A DNA stretch of 64,000 bases. Origin: an uncultured Fretibacterium sp. Its GTDB lineage: Bacteria; Synergistota; Synergistia; Synergistales; Aminobacteriaceae. Every line of letters starts with the position of its first letter. Within the stretch, counting starts at the first letter, position 1. Below, in pieces: positions 43,340 through 51,641 of this stretch. The position numbers were made by a program, and so were the translations under genes. The DNA lies in assembly GCA_946183145.1 (NCBI GenBank), contig CAMGZM010000002.1:124001-188000 (forward strand), written 5' to 3'. A model generated the notes under the pieces. The model was not told the origin of the DNA and did not search any database. It worked only from the letters and a program-made list of their open reading frames with translations.

Positions 43340-44332
43340 TTGAACGAAGAATTACGCAGAATATGGCAGTCCTTCTTCAACTGGGTAATGGGCATAGGCC
43401 CGCGCCCCGAAAATGAAGTAATCCCGCCTGAACCGCCCCCCGATTTACCCTTCACGCAAAGACCAAAGGACAAATATTCACGCTTCCACGAGGCAACACT
43501 CAAGGAACGCTATAATCAATGGCTCGAAATTCACGGCCTGCATTTGTTCTCAGTGCTTTATGCGGGACTCAGCGTATTAACATGCGTCGTCATTGTCTCG
43601 TTATTGCTTGCTACTGTTGCGGAATTGCCACCTTTCGGCCATGAGAGGAACCCCGCAAACAATGAAGTGATTCGTCGTTACGTTGAGCACGGAGGACACG
43701 AAACAGGAGCGCAGAATATCGTCGCCGGACTCATTCTCGATTACCGGGCTTTTGACACATTCGGAGAGTCGGCGGTTCTCTTCACGGCGGCCGTAAGCGT
43801 CTTGATGTTATTGGGAGCTTCACGGCGCAACAAGGCCGATGATTCACAGTCCCCGAAAACAGAATCAGCAGGACGGAATTTCTTGCAGCGAGCACCCCCC
43901 GCAAGCACTCTCAGAAAGGATGACGCGATTTTACGCGGAGTCGCTAACCTCTCAATACCCGTTATTCTCATGATGGGCTGCGTTGTCGTCATCAACGGAC
44001 ATTTATCCCCAGGCGGAGGCTTCTCAGGAGGCGCAATCCTAAGCACAGCGTTAATTCTCGCGGCTAATGCTTACGGATTCAGACGTGTTCACAGCTTCTT
44101 CAATGAACGCACATTCATAGTCTCAAGCTCAACTGCTCTCATGATTTACGCGCTCTCAAAAGGCTATTCATTCTTCACGGGCGCGAATCACATTCACTCA
44201 ATCATACCGAAAGGCACAATCGGCGACATTCTCAGCGGAGGATTGATACTCCCTCTGAATATTTGCGTGGGACTCATTGTTGCCGGGACTCTTTACGGAT
44301 TTTATGCCTTGTTCAGCGAGGGGGATATTTAG
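43340..44332 (+). CDS. mrpB: Na+/H+ antiporter subunit MrpB, fused to MbhE-like segment
   Basis: 330 residues from TTG 43340, with GGAAGGAG 9 nt upstream. A ~65-residue charged, Pro-rich cytoplasmic start is followed by a membrane helix, an MbhE-type segment (NIVAGLILDYRAFDTFGESA) and then the MrpB domain: ILMMGCVVVINGHLSPGGGF, SGGAILSTALIL. In many species these parts lie at the MrpA C-terminus and in MrpB. It overlaps no gene; mrpC starts 2 bp later. Confidence 0.9.
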   Translation: MNEELRRIWQSFFNWVMGIGPRPENEVIPPEPPPDLPFTQRPKDKYSRFHEATLKERYNQWLEIHGLHLFSVLYAGLSVLTCVVIVSLLLATVAELPPFGHERNPANNEVIRRYVEHGGHETGAQNIVAGLILDYRAFDTFGESAVLFTAAVSVLMLLGASRRNKADDSQSPKTESAGRNFLQRAPPASTLRKDDAILRGVANLSIPVILMMGCVVVINGHLSPGGGFSGGAILSTALILAANAYGFRRVHSFFNERTFIVSSSTALMIYALSKGYSFFTGANHIHSIIPKGTIGDILSGGLILPLNICVGLIVAGTLYGFYALFSEGDI

Positions 44333-44334
44333 AC

Positions 44335-44769
44335 ATGCTCGAAAAATTACTGCTCAATCATTACGAGGCCGCCGCCGTAATTCTCTCAGGAATCGGACTC
44401 ACTAACTTACTGTTACAGCGCAATCTCATCAAGAAGATCATCGGACTTAACATCATGGACACGGCTGTATATCTCTTCCTCGCGGCAAAAGGTTACGTTG
44501 AGGGAAGAGCCGCCCCGATTCTTATTGAGAACGGCTCAGGAGGATGGATTAATTCTGCGTCTGTCTACGTTAATCCCGTTCCTGCCGGACTCGTTCTGAC
44601 GGGAATTGTCGTAAGCGTGAGTGTTACGGCGTTCGCATTGGCTTTGACATTGAAACTTTACGAGAGCTATGGGACTCTCAACATTGACGAGGCGTTAATG
44701 AGAATGACGGAGGAACAGAAAGACATTGAAGCCAAAATTGACGCGGCAGAAGAGGAAGTGCTTTCATGA
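44335..44769 (+). CDS. mrpC: Na+/H+ antiporter subunit MrpC
   Basis: 144 residues from ATG 44335; an upstream in-frame start lies inside mrpB. Three helices: AAVILSGIGLTNLLLQRNLI, KKIIGLNIMDTAVYLFLAA and PVPAGLVLTGIVVSVSVTAF, the NuoK-like MrpC pattern with 'DPxPxALxLTxIVI' modified to NPVPAGLVLTGIVV. It has a charged C-terminal tail. It overlaps mrpD by ATGA. Confidence 0.92.
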   Translation: MLEKLLLNHYEAAAVILSGIGLTNLLLQRNLIKKIIGLNIMDTAVYLFLAAKGYVEGRAAPILIENGSGGWINSASVYVNPVPAGLVLTGIVVSVSVTAFALALTLKLYESYGTLNIDEALMRMTEEQKDIEAKIDAAEEEVLS

Positions 44770-46271
44770 TCGGAATGCTCGCATACAATATCCCGTTCGT
44801 CAGTATTTTCGTCATGATGATATGCGCGATAATTACCCCGCTTTTGCCGAACAGAAACAGAATCCCCGAAAAGTTATCGTGCCTCGCAATTTCGTTTGTC
44901 GGACTAATGTCTGCATATCTCCTCTACGAACTCACAGCAGGAGGACAGACTCACAGCTTCAACTTTGCGATGGGACATTTCCCGGCTCCTTGGGGGAATG
45001 AATTGCGCGCAGGGCCTCTTGAGGCTGTATTGTCGTTAGTGTTCTGCGTGGCGATGCTATTATCTTTGACGGGGAATTTCTCATCAACAGCAGAGGACAT
45101 AGCACCTAAACGGAGAAATATTTTCTGCGTGCTTGTGAATCTGCTGACGGCTTCACTTTTAGCGTTGACGTATACGAATGACCTTTTCACCGCGTATGTG
45201 TTCATTGAGATCAACACTATTGCAGCGTGCGCTATCGTTGCGGTGAAAGAAAGCGCGGAGACCGTAAGAGCCGCATTGCGTTACCTCGTTATGAGCCTCG
45301 TAGGTTCGGGACTCGTTATGATAGCAATATGCCTGTTATACGATTTGACGGGTCATTTGCTCATGCAGAACATGCACCGGGCAATAGGCGAGCTTGTCGC
45401 GACAAAAAGATACATGATGCCTCTGACAGTCTCACTTGCATTAATCACAGCGGGGCTTGCCATAAAGAGCGCGTTATATCCTTTTGCTTCATGGCTTCCC
45501 GATGCTCACGGCTCATCAACAAACGCATCAAGCGCAATTTTGTCGGGACTCGTGCTGAAAGGTCATATATTCACGATCATCAAGATATTCTACCGGGTAT
45601 TCGGGCTTGAAGTTATACACCTTCTGAGAATGGACACTGTGATATTCATTCTCGGAATCACGGCCATGATTATGGGATCTGTTCATGCTTTGCGTCAAAA
45701 GAACGTCAAGCGTATGATTGCGTGGTCAAGCGTGGCGCAAGTCGGCTATATCTTCATGGGAGTCGGGCTTAACACCGTAGCAGGAATCGCCGCGGCATGT
45801 CTTCACATTATCGTTCATGCGTGCGTAAAGCCCATGCTGTTCACAGCCGCAGGAGGACTCAGCAACGCAGCAGGACACAAGAAAGGTCTTCACGCTCTAA
45901 TGGGTACGTTCTACGTTAATGTTTGGGCGGGATTAGGACTAATCGCGGGGGCTTGCTCAATGATGGGTATACCGGGATTCGCTGGGTTTGCGTCAAAACT
46001 GAGTCTGACTCTTGCGTCATTCGACCATTCGACGGTGATATGGGCATTAACGGCACTTGCAACTAGCTCGGTGCTGAACGCGCTGTATTATGTCCCGGCG
46101 GTTATCGTCGTATTGACTCACAACAAGGACGCTCAAAAGAATTTCACGGCTCATTCTCCTACATTGTCGTATAAAGTCTCAATGTTCGTATTTCTTGCGC
46201 TGAATTTCTATCTGGGACTGTTCTGCGTTCCGTTGCTCAGACTTATTACACGGGGGGTGAATGTGCTATGA
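44766..46271 (+). CDS. mrpD: Na+/H+ antiporter subunit MrpD (NuoN/L-like)
   Basis: 501 residues with about 14 membrane helices. Proton-channel family core: FASWLPDAHGSSTNASSAIL, SGLVLKGHIFTIIKIFYRVF and KRMIAWSSVAQVGYIFMGVG. It contains the Lys/Glu residues of antiporter-like complex I subunits, here Glu in VFIEINTIAACAIVAVKES. It exchanges Na+ for H+. It overlaps the next antiporter-like gene by ATGA. Confidence 0.93.
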   Translation: MIGMLAYNIPFVSIFVMMICAIITPLLPNRNRIPEKLSCLAISFVGLMSAYLLYELTAGGQTHSFNFAMGHFPAPWGNELRAGPLEAVLSLVFCVAMLLSLTGNFSSTAEDIAPKRRNIFCVLVNLLTASLLALTYTNDLFTAYVFIEINTIAACAIVAVKESAETVRAALRYLVMSLVGSGLVMIAICLLYDLTGHLLMQNMHRAIGELVATKRYMMPLTVSLALITAGLAIKSALYPFASWLPDAHGSSTNASSAILSGLVLKGHIFTIIKIFYRVFGLEVIHLLRMDTVIFILGITAMIMGSVHALRQKNVKRMIAWSSVAQVGYIFMGVGLNTVAGIAAACLHIIVHACVKPMLFTAAGGLSNAAGHKKGLHALMGTFYVNVWAGLGLIAGACSMMGIPGFAGFASKLSLTLASFDHSTVIWALTALATSSVLNALYYVPAVIVVLTHNKDAQKNFTAHSPTLSYKVSMFVFLALNFYLGLFCVPLLRLITRGVNVL

Positions 46272-47761
46272 CGAGCGGAGCAATATTGATACTTTCACCG
46301 ATAATATTCCCGATTTTTACGGGGTTCGCGCTTTTCACGCGGCCATTGTTCGAGGACAGACATATTTACGTAGGCGTGATGACATTCGTAACGTCAGCAA
46401 TGACATTTGCGGCGGCGATTCTGACGAACGGGGAATCCGTAACCTTGTGGCGGATCACTGACACGCTTTCTATTGCGTTCAGGATGGATTACCCTGCGCG
46501 GGCGTTTTCATGCCTTGTTGCGTTCATATGGCCTCTCGTAACGTTATATGCGTTTGAGTACTTGCGGAGGCGGCCTCCTGTCGACAGATTTTACGCGTTC
46601 TTCTTGTCAACATTCGGAATATTAATCGGCGTTGCATCCTCTGCGAATCTTTTGACGCTTTACATGTTCTACGAGCTTATGACGTTTATGACTCTCCCTC
46701 TCGTAATGCACTCACAGAAACGCGAGTCGATCCGCGCAACAATTTCGTACCTGCTTTACTCACTCACGGGCGCGGCTATGGCGTTGGGGGGATTCTTCTT
46801 CTTTCAGGTTTACGGCGTATCGATGGAGTTCACGCCGGGGGGAGTTCTCGACATGGCCCGGATTACGGCTGAACATCATGAAGGAATGCTTTTGACTGTA
46901 ACATTCTTGACTCTCGTAGGATTCGGAGCAAAGGCCGGAATTGTCCCCCTTCATGCGTGGCTTCCTACTGCACACCCTCAGGCACCGACACCAGCAAGCG
47001 CAGTACTCTCAGGACTCATAACGAAAGCTGGAGTGATTGCGATGTTCCGAGTCGTGTATTACGTTGTTGGCGATGACTTTTTGCGCGGAACGTGGGTACA
47101 GACTGCGCTGTTGTGCATGGCATTGCTGACGATATTCACGGGTTCGATGATGGCATACATAGAGCCTCACTTGAAGAAGCGTATTGCGTGGTCGAGCGTG
47201 AGTCAGGTCTCTTACGTTGTATTTGCGATGATGCTTCTTACGCCTGACGGGATTCGGGGGGCTGTGCTACAGATTGCGGCTCATGCTATGGCTAAAAGCT
47301 GCTTGTTCCTGAGCGCGGGAGTCGTAATATACTTCACGTTTCAGGGCGCGAACTATCACTATGCTGACCAGTTGCGCGGAGTCGGAAAAGAATTGCCCAT
47401 CACAATGACGTGTTTTGCGCTTGCGTCAGTGTCGTTAATCGGGCTTCCTGTTACGGGAGGTTTCACGGCGAAATGGTACATGGCCGCGGGTGCGTTAGGC
47501 TTGGGGAATTTCGGAATGTTCGGGATCGTGATACTGATGATTAGCGCACTGCTTACAGCGGGATATTTGCTGCCGATTGTTACGGATGCTTTTTTCCCCG
47601 GAGATGATTACGACTATTCGAGCGTTGTTCCGTTTAAGTTATTGCCGCTGAAAATGATTGTGCCGCTGTTGCTGCTTGCTACTGGAGCTGTGATGACGGG
47701 TATATTCGGCGGAAGCATTATAGATTTTGTGAACACAAGAATCATTCCCGCATTGCTGTAA
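46268..47761 (+). CDS. Second antiporter-like Mrp subunit (MrpD/MrpA family)
   Basis: 497 residues with about 14 helices. LYMFYELMTFMTLPLVMHSQ carries the channel Glu; VPLHAWLPTAHPQAPTPASA, VLSGLITKAGVIAMFRVVYY and KKRIAWSSVSQVSYVVFAMM follow. This is a paralogue of mrpD, taking the place of the MrpA N-terminal domain that is otherwise missing. Operon order is E-F-G-DUF4040-(insert)-B-C-D-D'. A terminator follows. Confidence 0.92.
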   Translation: MTSGAILILSPIIFPIFTGFALFTRPLFEDRHIYVGVMTFVTSAMTFAAAILTNGESVTLWRITDTLSIAFRMDYPARAFSCLVAFIWPLVTLYAFEYLRRRPPVDRFYAFFLSTFGILIGVASSANLLTLYMFYELMTFMTLPLVMHSQKRESIRATISYLLYSLTGAAMALGGFFFFQVYGVSMEFTPGGVLDMARITAEHHEGMLLTVTFLTLVGFGAKAGIVPLHAWLPTAHPQAPTPASAVLSGLITKAGVIAMFRVVYYVVGDDFLRGTWVQTALLCMALLTIFTGSMMAYIEPHLKKRIAWSSVSQVSYVVFAMMLLTPDGIRGAVLQIAAHAMAKSCLFLSAGVVIYFTFQGANYHYADQLRGVGKELPITMTCFALASVSLIGLPVTGGFTAKWYMAAGALGLGNFGMFGIVILMISALLTAGYLLPIVTDAFFPGDDYDYSSVVPFKLLPLKMIVPLLLLATGAVMTGIFGGSIIDFVNTRIIPALL

Positions 47762-47768
47762 AATTATT

Positions 47769-47803
47769 CCCCCTCGCCGCGAATGGTAAGGGGGATTTCT
47801 TTT
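47769..47803. terminator. Bidirectional terminator after the Mrp operon
   Basis: CCCCCT pairs with AGGGGG over a 14-nt loop, followed by ATTTCTTTT on the plus strand. It also lies just after the stop codon of the converging minus-strand gene. Confidence 0.8.
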
Positions 47804-47807
47804 GCGC

Positions 47808-48362
47808 TTAACTCTCTATTGTGATTAAGTTGTTTTTGCTTAACATGAAATCGAGGGCTTCTTTCAGTCCGGGCTGATTGTCGGTATTAGGCTTAAGCAA
47901 GCAGAGATTCCATTCATGGCCGGAAGTGTCAGCAGCTTTAAGTTCCCGGGCGCGTTCTGCTCCGTTTGCCTCTAAGCCATTCTGATATACCCTGCGAATA
48001 TCGTTATACCTTATGACAGTACAAAGCCTTCTGCAGAAAATATATTTATTTCCCATTCTCATACGATCCTTCATGAATGACTGCGCCGAAATGAAATCAG
48101 CAGCCGCTTCATGATATATGCCGCTGTCCGTGAAAAATCTCATCATCTTTCTGTAATCCCTGAACGGAGAAACCGAAAGCCACATCAAGAACAGGCCGAC
48201 GCACAAAAGCATCATGCACAGATAAATATTCTCCCCGCTGAAAAATTCTGCCACAGCCGCCACGACAGCAAGCACTGACATGACAAACACAAGAGGCGTA
48301 AGCAAAAATACATCGACACGCGAAGGACGCACATACTTAATCATTTCGTCATCAGTATTCAT
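47808..48362 (-). CDS. Membrane protein of a tandem paralogue pair (copy 2)
   Basis: 184 residues. Charged start (MNTDDEMIKYVRPSRVDVFL), two membrane helices (about 18-40 and 46-65) and a soluble domain ending in NTDNQPGLKEALDFM. It shares with the gene at 48391-48945 the segments MIKYVR/MLKYVR, RRLCTVIRYNDIRRV and NTDNQPGLKEA. No known family is recognised. Copies lie 28 bp apart on one strand, probably co-transcribed. Confidence 0.75.
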   Translation of the reverse strand: MNTDDEMIKYVRPSRVDVFLLTPLVFVMSVLAVVAAVAEFFSGENIYLCMMLLCVGLFLMWLSVSPFRDYRKMMRFFTDSGIYHEAAADFISAQSFMKDRMRMGNKYIFCRRLCTVIRYNDIRRVYQNGLEANGAERARELKAADTSGHEWNLCLLKPNTDNQPGLKEALDFMLSKNNLITIES

Positions 48363-48390
48363 TAAATTTTCTCCCTATGATGTTACAGAC

Positions 48391-48945
48391 TCAGAAGTCT
48401 ATAGTTATTCCGCTGTTCCTGCTCGTCATGAAGTCAAAAGCTTCTTTCAGTCCGGGCTGATTGTCTGTATTAGTCTTAAGATCGCAGAGAAACCACACAT
48501 TCCCGGAAGTGTCGACAGCATTAAGAGTCCGGCTTGTCTCTTGTCCGTTCTCAAAACGATAATCCTGAACTACTTTGCGTATGTCAAAATATCTTAGAAT
48601 GACACACTTCCTTTTGCAGAAAATATACTTGTCGCCCATTCTCAGACGGTCATTCATGAAGGATTTTGCAGACGTGAAATCAGTAACTGCTTCCTGATAT
48701 ATTCCGTTGTCCCTGAGAAAATTTATCATTCTCCTGTAACTTAACGACGGCACAAACACGAATCCCAGCAGAAATAATCCTACAGGCAACGCAGGCCATG
48801 AAACAGGCAAATCCACAATCCCGGAAATTTTCAGGCTTCCCGCAATAATCAGCGCGATCGACACAGCAAGACATACAGGCACAAACACCGCCATAAAAAC
48901 GTGGGAATAGCGAACATACTTCAGCATTTCTTTTTCAGCATTCAT
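48391..48945 (-). CDS. Membrane protein of a tandem paralogue pair (copy 1)
   Basis: 184 residues with the same layout as the next gene: MNAEKEMLKYVRYSHVFMAV, two membrane helices, MINFLRDNGIYQEAVTDFTS, RLRMGDKYIFCKRKCVILRY and NTDNQPGLKEAFDFM. The two proteins are of equal length and differ mainly in the membrane segments, so they are a duplicated pair. The conserved soluble part (RMGxKYIFC...R.C) may bind a ligand or RNA; unknown. The 186 bp upstream to the cytidylyltransferase gene show no further gene. Confidence 0.75.
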   Translation of the reverse strand: MNAEKEMLKYVRYSHVFMAVFVPVCLAVSIALIIAGSLKISGIVDLPVSWPALPVGLFLLGFVFVPSLSYRRMINFLRDNGIYQEAVTDFTSAKSFMNDRLRMGDKYIFCKRKCVILRYFDIRKVVQDYRFENGQETSRTLNAVDTSGNVWFLCDLKTNTDNQPGLKEAFDFMTSRNSGITIDF

Positions 48946-49131
48946 TAGAGCTTAACGCCTCCGTAAATCTTTGTGCACGTATTATATATGTCTTGCTGTG
49001 AAATTTTGTCCCTTCGCCCATCTCTGTCATCAATGTACATGACGTAGGAGAGCAAACTGCAGCGATTGAGGCAATTTCCAGATGTTTCTCGAAAATCTCA
49101 AAACGTAAATTCCGAAAAACTCTATGTATTA

Positions 49132-49593
49132 TTACGTAACTGGTGAGGGGGGTAATTGATTATTAGTATGTGTGTAATTTCCGCGTATGATTATCTCAGT
49201 GAGGATTGTTGTCGAGACTCCTTCAGTGTGAGGCAGGAATATAACATCAACATGAACAGCCTTTAATCTTTCCTCCAAATCGTTATAGAGCGCAGAGCCT
49301 TTCCAGTCATCGCCGTGAAATATCGCGTTGAACCTGAGACGCTCCCACGCTTTGAACTTGTCCATATCCGATTGAACAACTACATCATCAACATATCGGA
49401 TCGCTTTCACAATTTCCATTCTGTCGAGAAGATGAACAATCGGTATTTTGTGCTTGTACTGCATGACTAATTCATCGGTGCTGACTCCTACAATAAGCCG
49501 CCTGCAATGCTCCTTTGCACGCCGCAAAATATTCAGGTGTCCGATGTGGAACATGTCAAAAACTCCTGTCGTATATCCCAGATCGTAAATCAT
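49132..49593 (-). CDS. TagD-like nucleotidyltransferase (glycerol-3-phosphate or choline-phosphate cytidylyltransferase)
   Basis: 153 residues. TTGVFDMFHIGHLNILRRAK holds the HxGH active site, GVSTDELVMQYKHKIPI follows, and HTEGVSTTILTEII matches the RTEGxSTT motif of TagD. It activates an alcohol phosphate with CTP. The gene overlaps the GDPD-like gene by 4 nt and is third in a LicD, GDPD, cytidylyltransferase operon; the activated substrate is probably used by the LicD-like transferase. Exact substrate (glycerol-P versus choline-P) cannot be told. Confidence 0.85.
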   Translation of the reverse strand: MIYDLGYTTGVFDMFHIGHLNILRRAKEHCRRLIVGVSTDELVMQYKHKIPIVHLLDRMEIVKAIRYVDDVVVQSDMDKFKAWERLRFNAIFHGDDWKGSALYNDLEERLKAVHVDVIFLPHTEGVSTTILTEIIIRGNYTHTNNQLPPSPVT

Positions 49594-50507
49594 CTCAGAA
49601 GCCCCCAGTCCGACTCGCTCAGGTAATCGCTTACTGCTCCTGTAACGCCCAAATCTTTATACGCCTGAAGCTGTGAGAGTGAGTTTATGATTGCCGCAAA
49701 AATGTGAATGCCCTTTGACGTGAGGATCTTTACGCCTTCCGGGTCAGCGTCAATCACAAAGTCGAAAATATTTACGGCGTGAATGTCATTCTTCACACAG
49801 AATTCTGCAAGCTCGTACCAGTTGTGCTGCCATCCGTATTGCCTCAGCGCAAAATTCTTGAAGGGATATACAGCTTTCACCCGGTCAATGTCTTTCGTGT
49901 CATAGAGGCTCACGATTACGCACGACAAAATTTCTTCAGCGTTCATTCTCTTTGCGGTCTGAACCAGCGAGTCAAAAACTTTCACAGCGTCGTGCTTTGC
50001 CTCAACGGCAATATATACATCCTTGTGTGAAAGCATGAAGTCAATCATATCTTCAGCGGCCATTGCGTGATACTTGTAGTTGATAGGTGCTGACATGAAA
50101 TCATGAAGTGTCATCGGGTTAGGTTCCTGCCCCTGCTCAAGAGCTTCTTTCCAGCTATGACGGATTGCCCCGTGATTGTCCGATGTGAACTCATAATCCG
50201 CGTCAATGATTCTGACTCCGCGCTCGTATGAATGCTCCCATGCTTCTCTTGATCCTGTGTGAAGTCTTCCCTCAATAATTCCGCCGTTGTGTGCGATGAA
50301 GTGATATTTTGCGTACCATTCATTGCCGTTAGTTTCGAGGGGCTGAAGGTCTTTGAGGTCTGCTTTACGCCTGTGAGACTTCCAGATGTGATATTGATGG
50401 CCGATGAATTTTCTTGCTCTCAGTACACGGGAAGATATAGCCTCGAATTTCCAGAAGGCAGCGAGAAGAATCAGCGCACAGATAAAAATTTTGAGGCTAG
50501 TTTTCAT
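49590..50507 (-). CDS. Glycerophosphodiester phosphodiesterase-like protein
   Basis: 305 residues. N-terminal membrane anchor (about 5-20). The GDPD fold is suggested by FIAHNGGIIEGRLHTGSREA (for the HRG and N/E motif), RGVRIIDADYEFTSDNHGAI (metal ligands) and later FALRQYGWQHN, with a C-terminal IHAVNIFDFVIDADPEGVK. The catalytic HRG reads HNG here, so activity may differ from the canonical family. It probably acts in the periplasm on glycerophosphodiesters. It overlaps both neighbours. Confidence 0.75.
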   Translation of the reverse strand: MKTSLKIFICALILLAAFWKFEAISSRVLRARKFIGHQYHIWKSHRRKADLKDLQPLETNGNEWYAKYHFIAHNGGIIEGRLHTGSREAWEHSYERGVRIIDADYEFTSDNHGAIRHSWKEALEQGQEPNPMTLHDFMSAPINYKYHAMAAEDMIDFMLSHKDVYIAVEAKHDAVKVFDSLVQTAKRMNAEEILSCVIVSLYDTKDIDRVKAVYPFKNFALRQYGWQHNWYELAEFCVKNDIHAVNIFDFVIDADPEGVKILTSKGIHIFAAIINSLSQLQAYKDLGVTGAVSDYLSESDWGLLR

Positions 50508-51481
50508 TCTGGCATATGTCCTTCCTGAGTGTAGTATGTGTATGGGTGTTCAGTGTCGTAGAAAAATGCTTCCGACTCCGTAACGCCGTTAATTTTGCGT
50601 ATCACGAACTCGTGCCAGTTTCCGTAAAATGTGCTGAGTATATTTTCCCAGCCTGACGGGGCAGGAAGAGTCAGCATCTCAAACGGAAGGTATACAGTGT
50701 CTTGAAAATCTGAACGCTGCCACACTCTGCGCTTCATAAACTCACTTGCAGGTTTCATTTGATGATCCGCCATACACAGCTTGCCGACAAATTTGCTGTC
50801 AGGTTTTCCGCATGTCCTGCATATTTCTGCATACTTCCTGATGAACTTTTTAGAATCCAAATTGATATACTTCATTACGGCATGTGCAATAGCTTTCAGC
50901 GGACGCTTGATAGGAGACTTGCTCGGAAAATATAACTCTTTCAGATAAGCTATTCGCGTACCTTTCCAGGACAAAGACCGCAATTCATTCACTACTTTAA
51001 TTATTTCGTCTTTATTGTCCGGCAGATTATCAACAGGAAAAACATCAAGCGATATTCCTCCGCTGATTTTCAACGGAAAACCTTGCATAATAGCCCAGCG
51101 TTCTGTCGGCATTAACATAGTAGTGGCATCATTACAGAGCTGTGAAAATGTTACGTTCATAAAGCTGTTCTCGAAATGTATAAGCGTATAGGGATAAGTG
51201 AACTCCCCAGCACTTACGGCAAGCAGACGTTCATAATCCTCGCGCATCATTATTACATCAACATCATGATCCCACGGAATGAAGCCTTTGTGCCTCGCTG
51301 CACCCAAGAGAGTCCCGGCATCCATCCACCATTTGAGATTATGCTTCTCACAGATATTCGAAAACTCCGCAAGCAAATCAAGCTGAACCGCCCACACTTT
51401 TTTCATTTCCGGCGAAACGTAATAACCGCAAAGCTCTTCACCCTCAAAAAATTTCTCTGGTATGTCAAGTTTTATGTTCAT
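50504..51481 (-). CDS. LicD family phosphotransferase
   Basis: 325 residues. LKWWMDAGTLLGAARHKGFI, then PWDHDVDVIMMREDYERL is the LicD nucleotidyltransferase-fold motif (D-G-T-LLG-x-x-R...D-D-D). LicD proteins transfer phosphocholine or related groups to surface glycans. It starts the LicD-GDPD-cytidylyltransferase operon; a terminator and a G10 tract lie upstream. Its strong AAAGGAGGAAA site precedes the ATG. Confidence 0.88.
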   Translation of the reverse strand: MNIKLDIPEKFFEGEELCGYYVSPEMKKVWAVQLDLLAEFSNICEKHNLKWWMDAGTLLGAARHKGFIPWDHDVDVIMMREDYERLLAVSAGEFTYPYTLIHFENSFMNVTFSQLCNDATTMLMPTERWAIMQGFPLKISGGISLDVFPVDNLPDNKDEIIKVVNELRSLSWKGTRIAYLKELYFPSKSPIKRPLKAIAHAVMKYINLDSKKFIRKYAEICRTCGKPDSKFVGKLCMADHQMKPASEFMKRRVWQRSDFQDTVYLPFEMLTLPAPSGWENILSTFYGNWHEFVIRKINGVTESEAFFYDTEHPYTYYTQEGHMPE

Positions 51482-51504
51482 GATTTCCTCCTTTCAGCAA
51501 ACAC

Positions 51505-51554
51505 AAAAAAACCGTGAGGGCTTCACAGTCTCTTCAACTGCAAAACCTTCACGG
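51505..51554 (-). terminator. Terminator upstream of the licD operon
   Basis: CCGTGA pairs with TCACGG over a 31-nt loop that itself contains GAGGG/CCTTC pairing, with six A on the left that read as T on the minus strand. It would end the pepA transcript before licD. Confidence 0.65.
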
Positions 51555-51641
51555 CAAATTTCTGATAATATTACCGAGTAATTATTACGTGAATATACTA
51601 GTAGGGGGGGGGGTAAAATTACTGACCTGTTAATCATTCCC

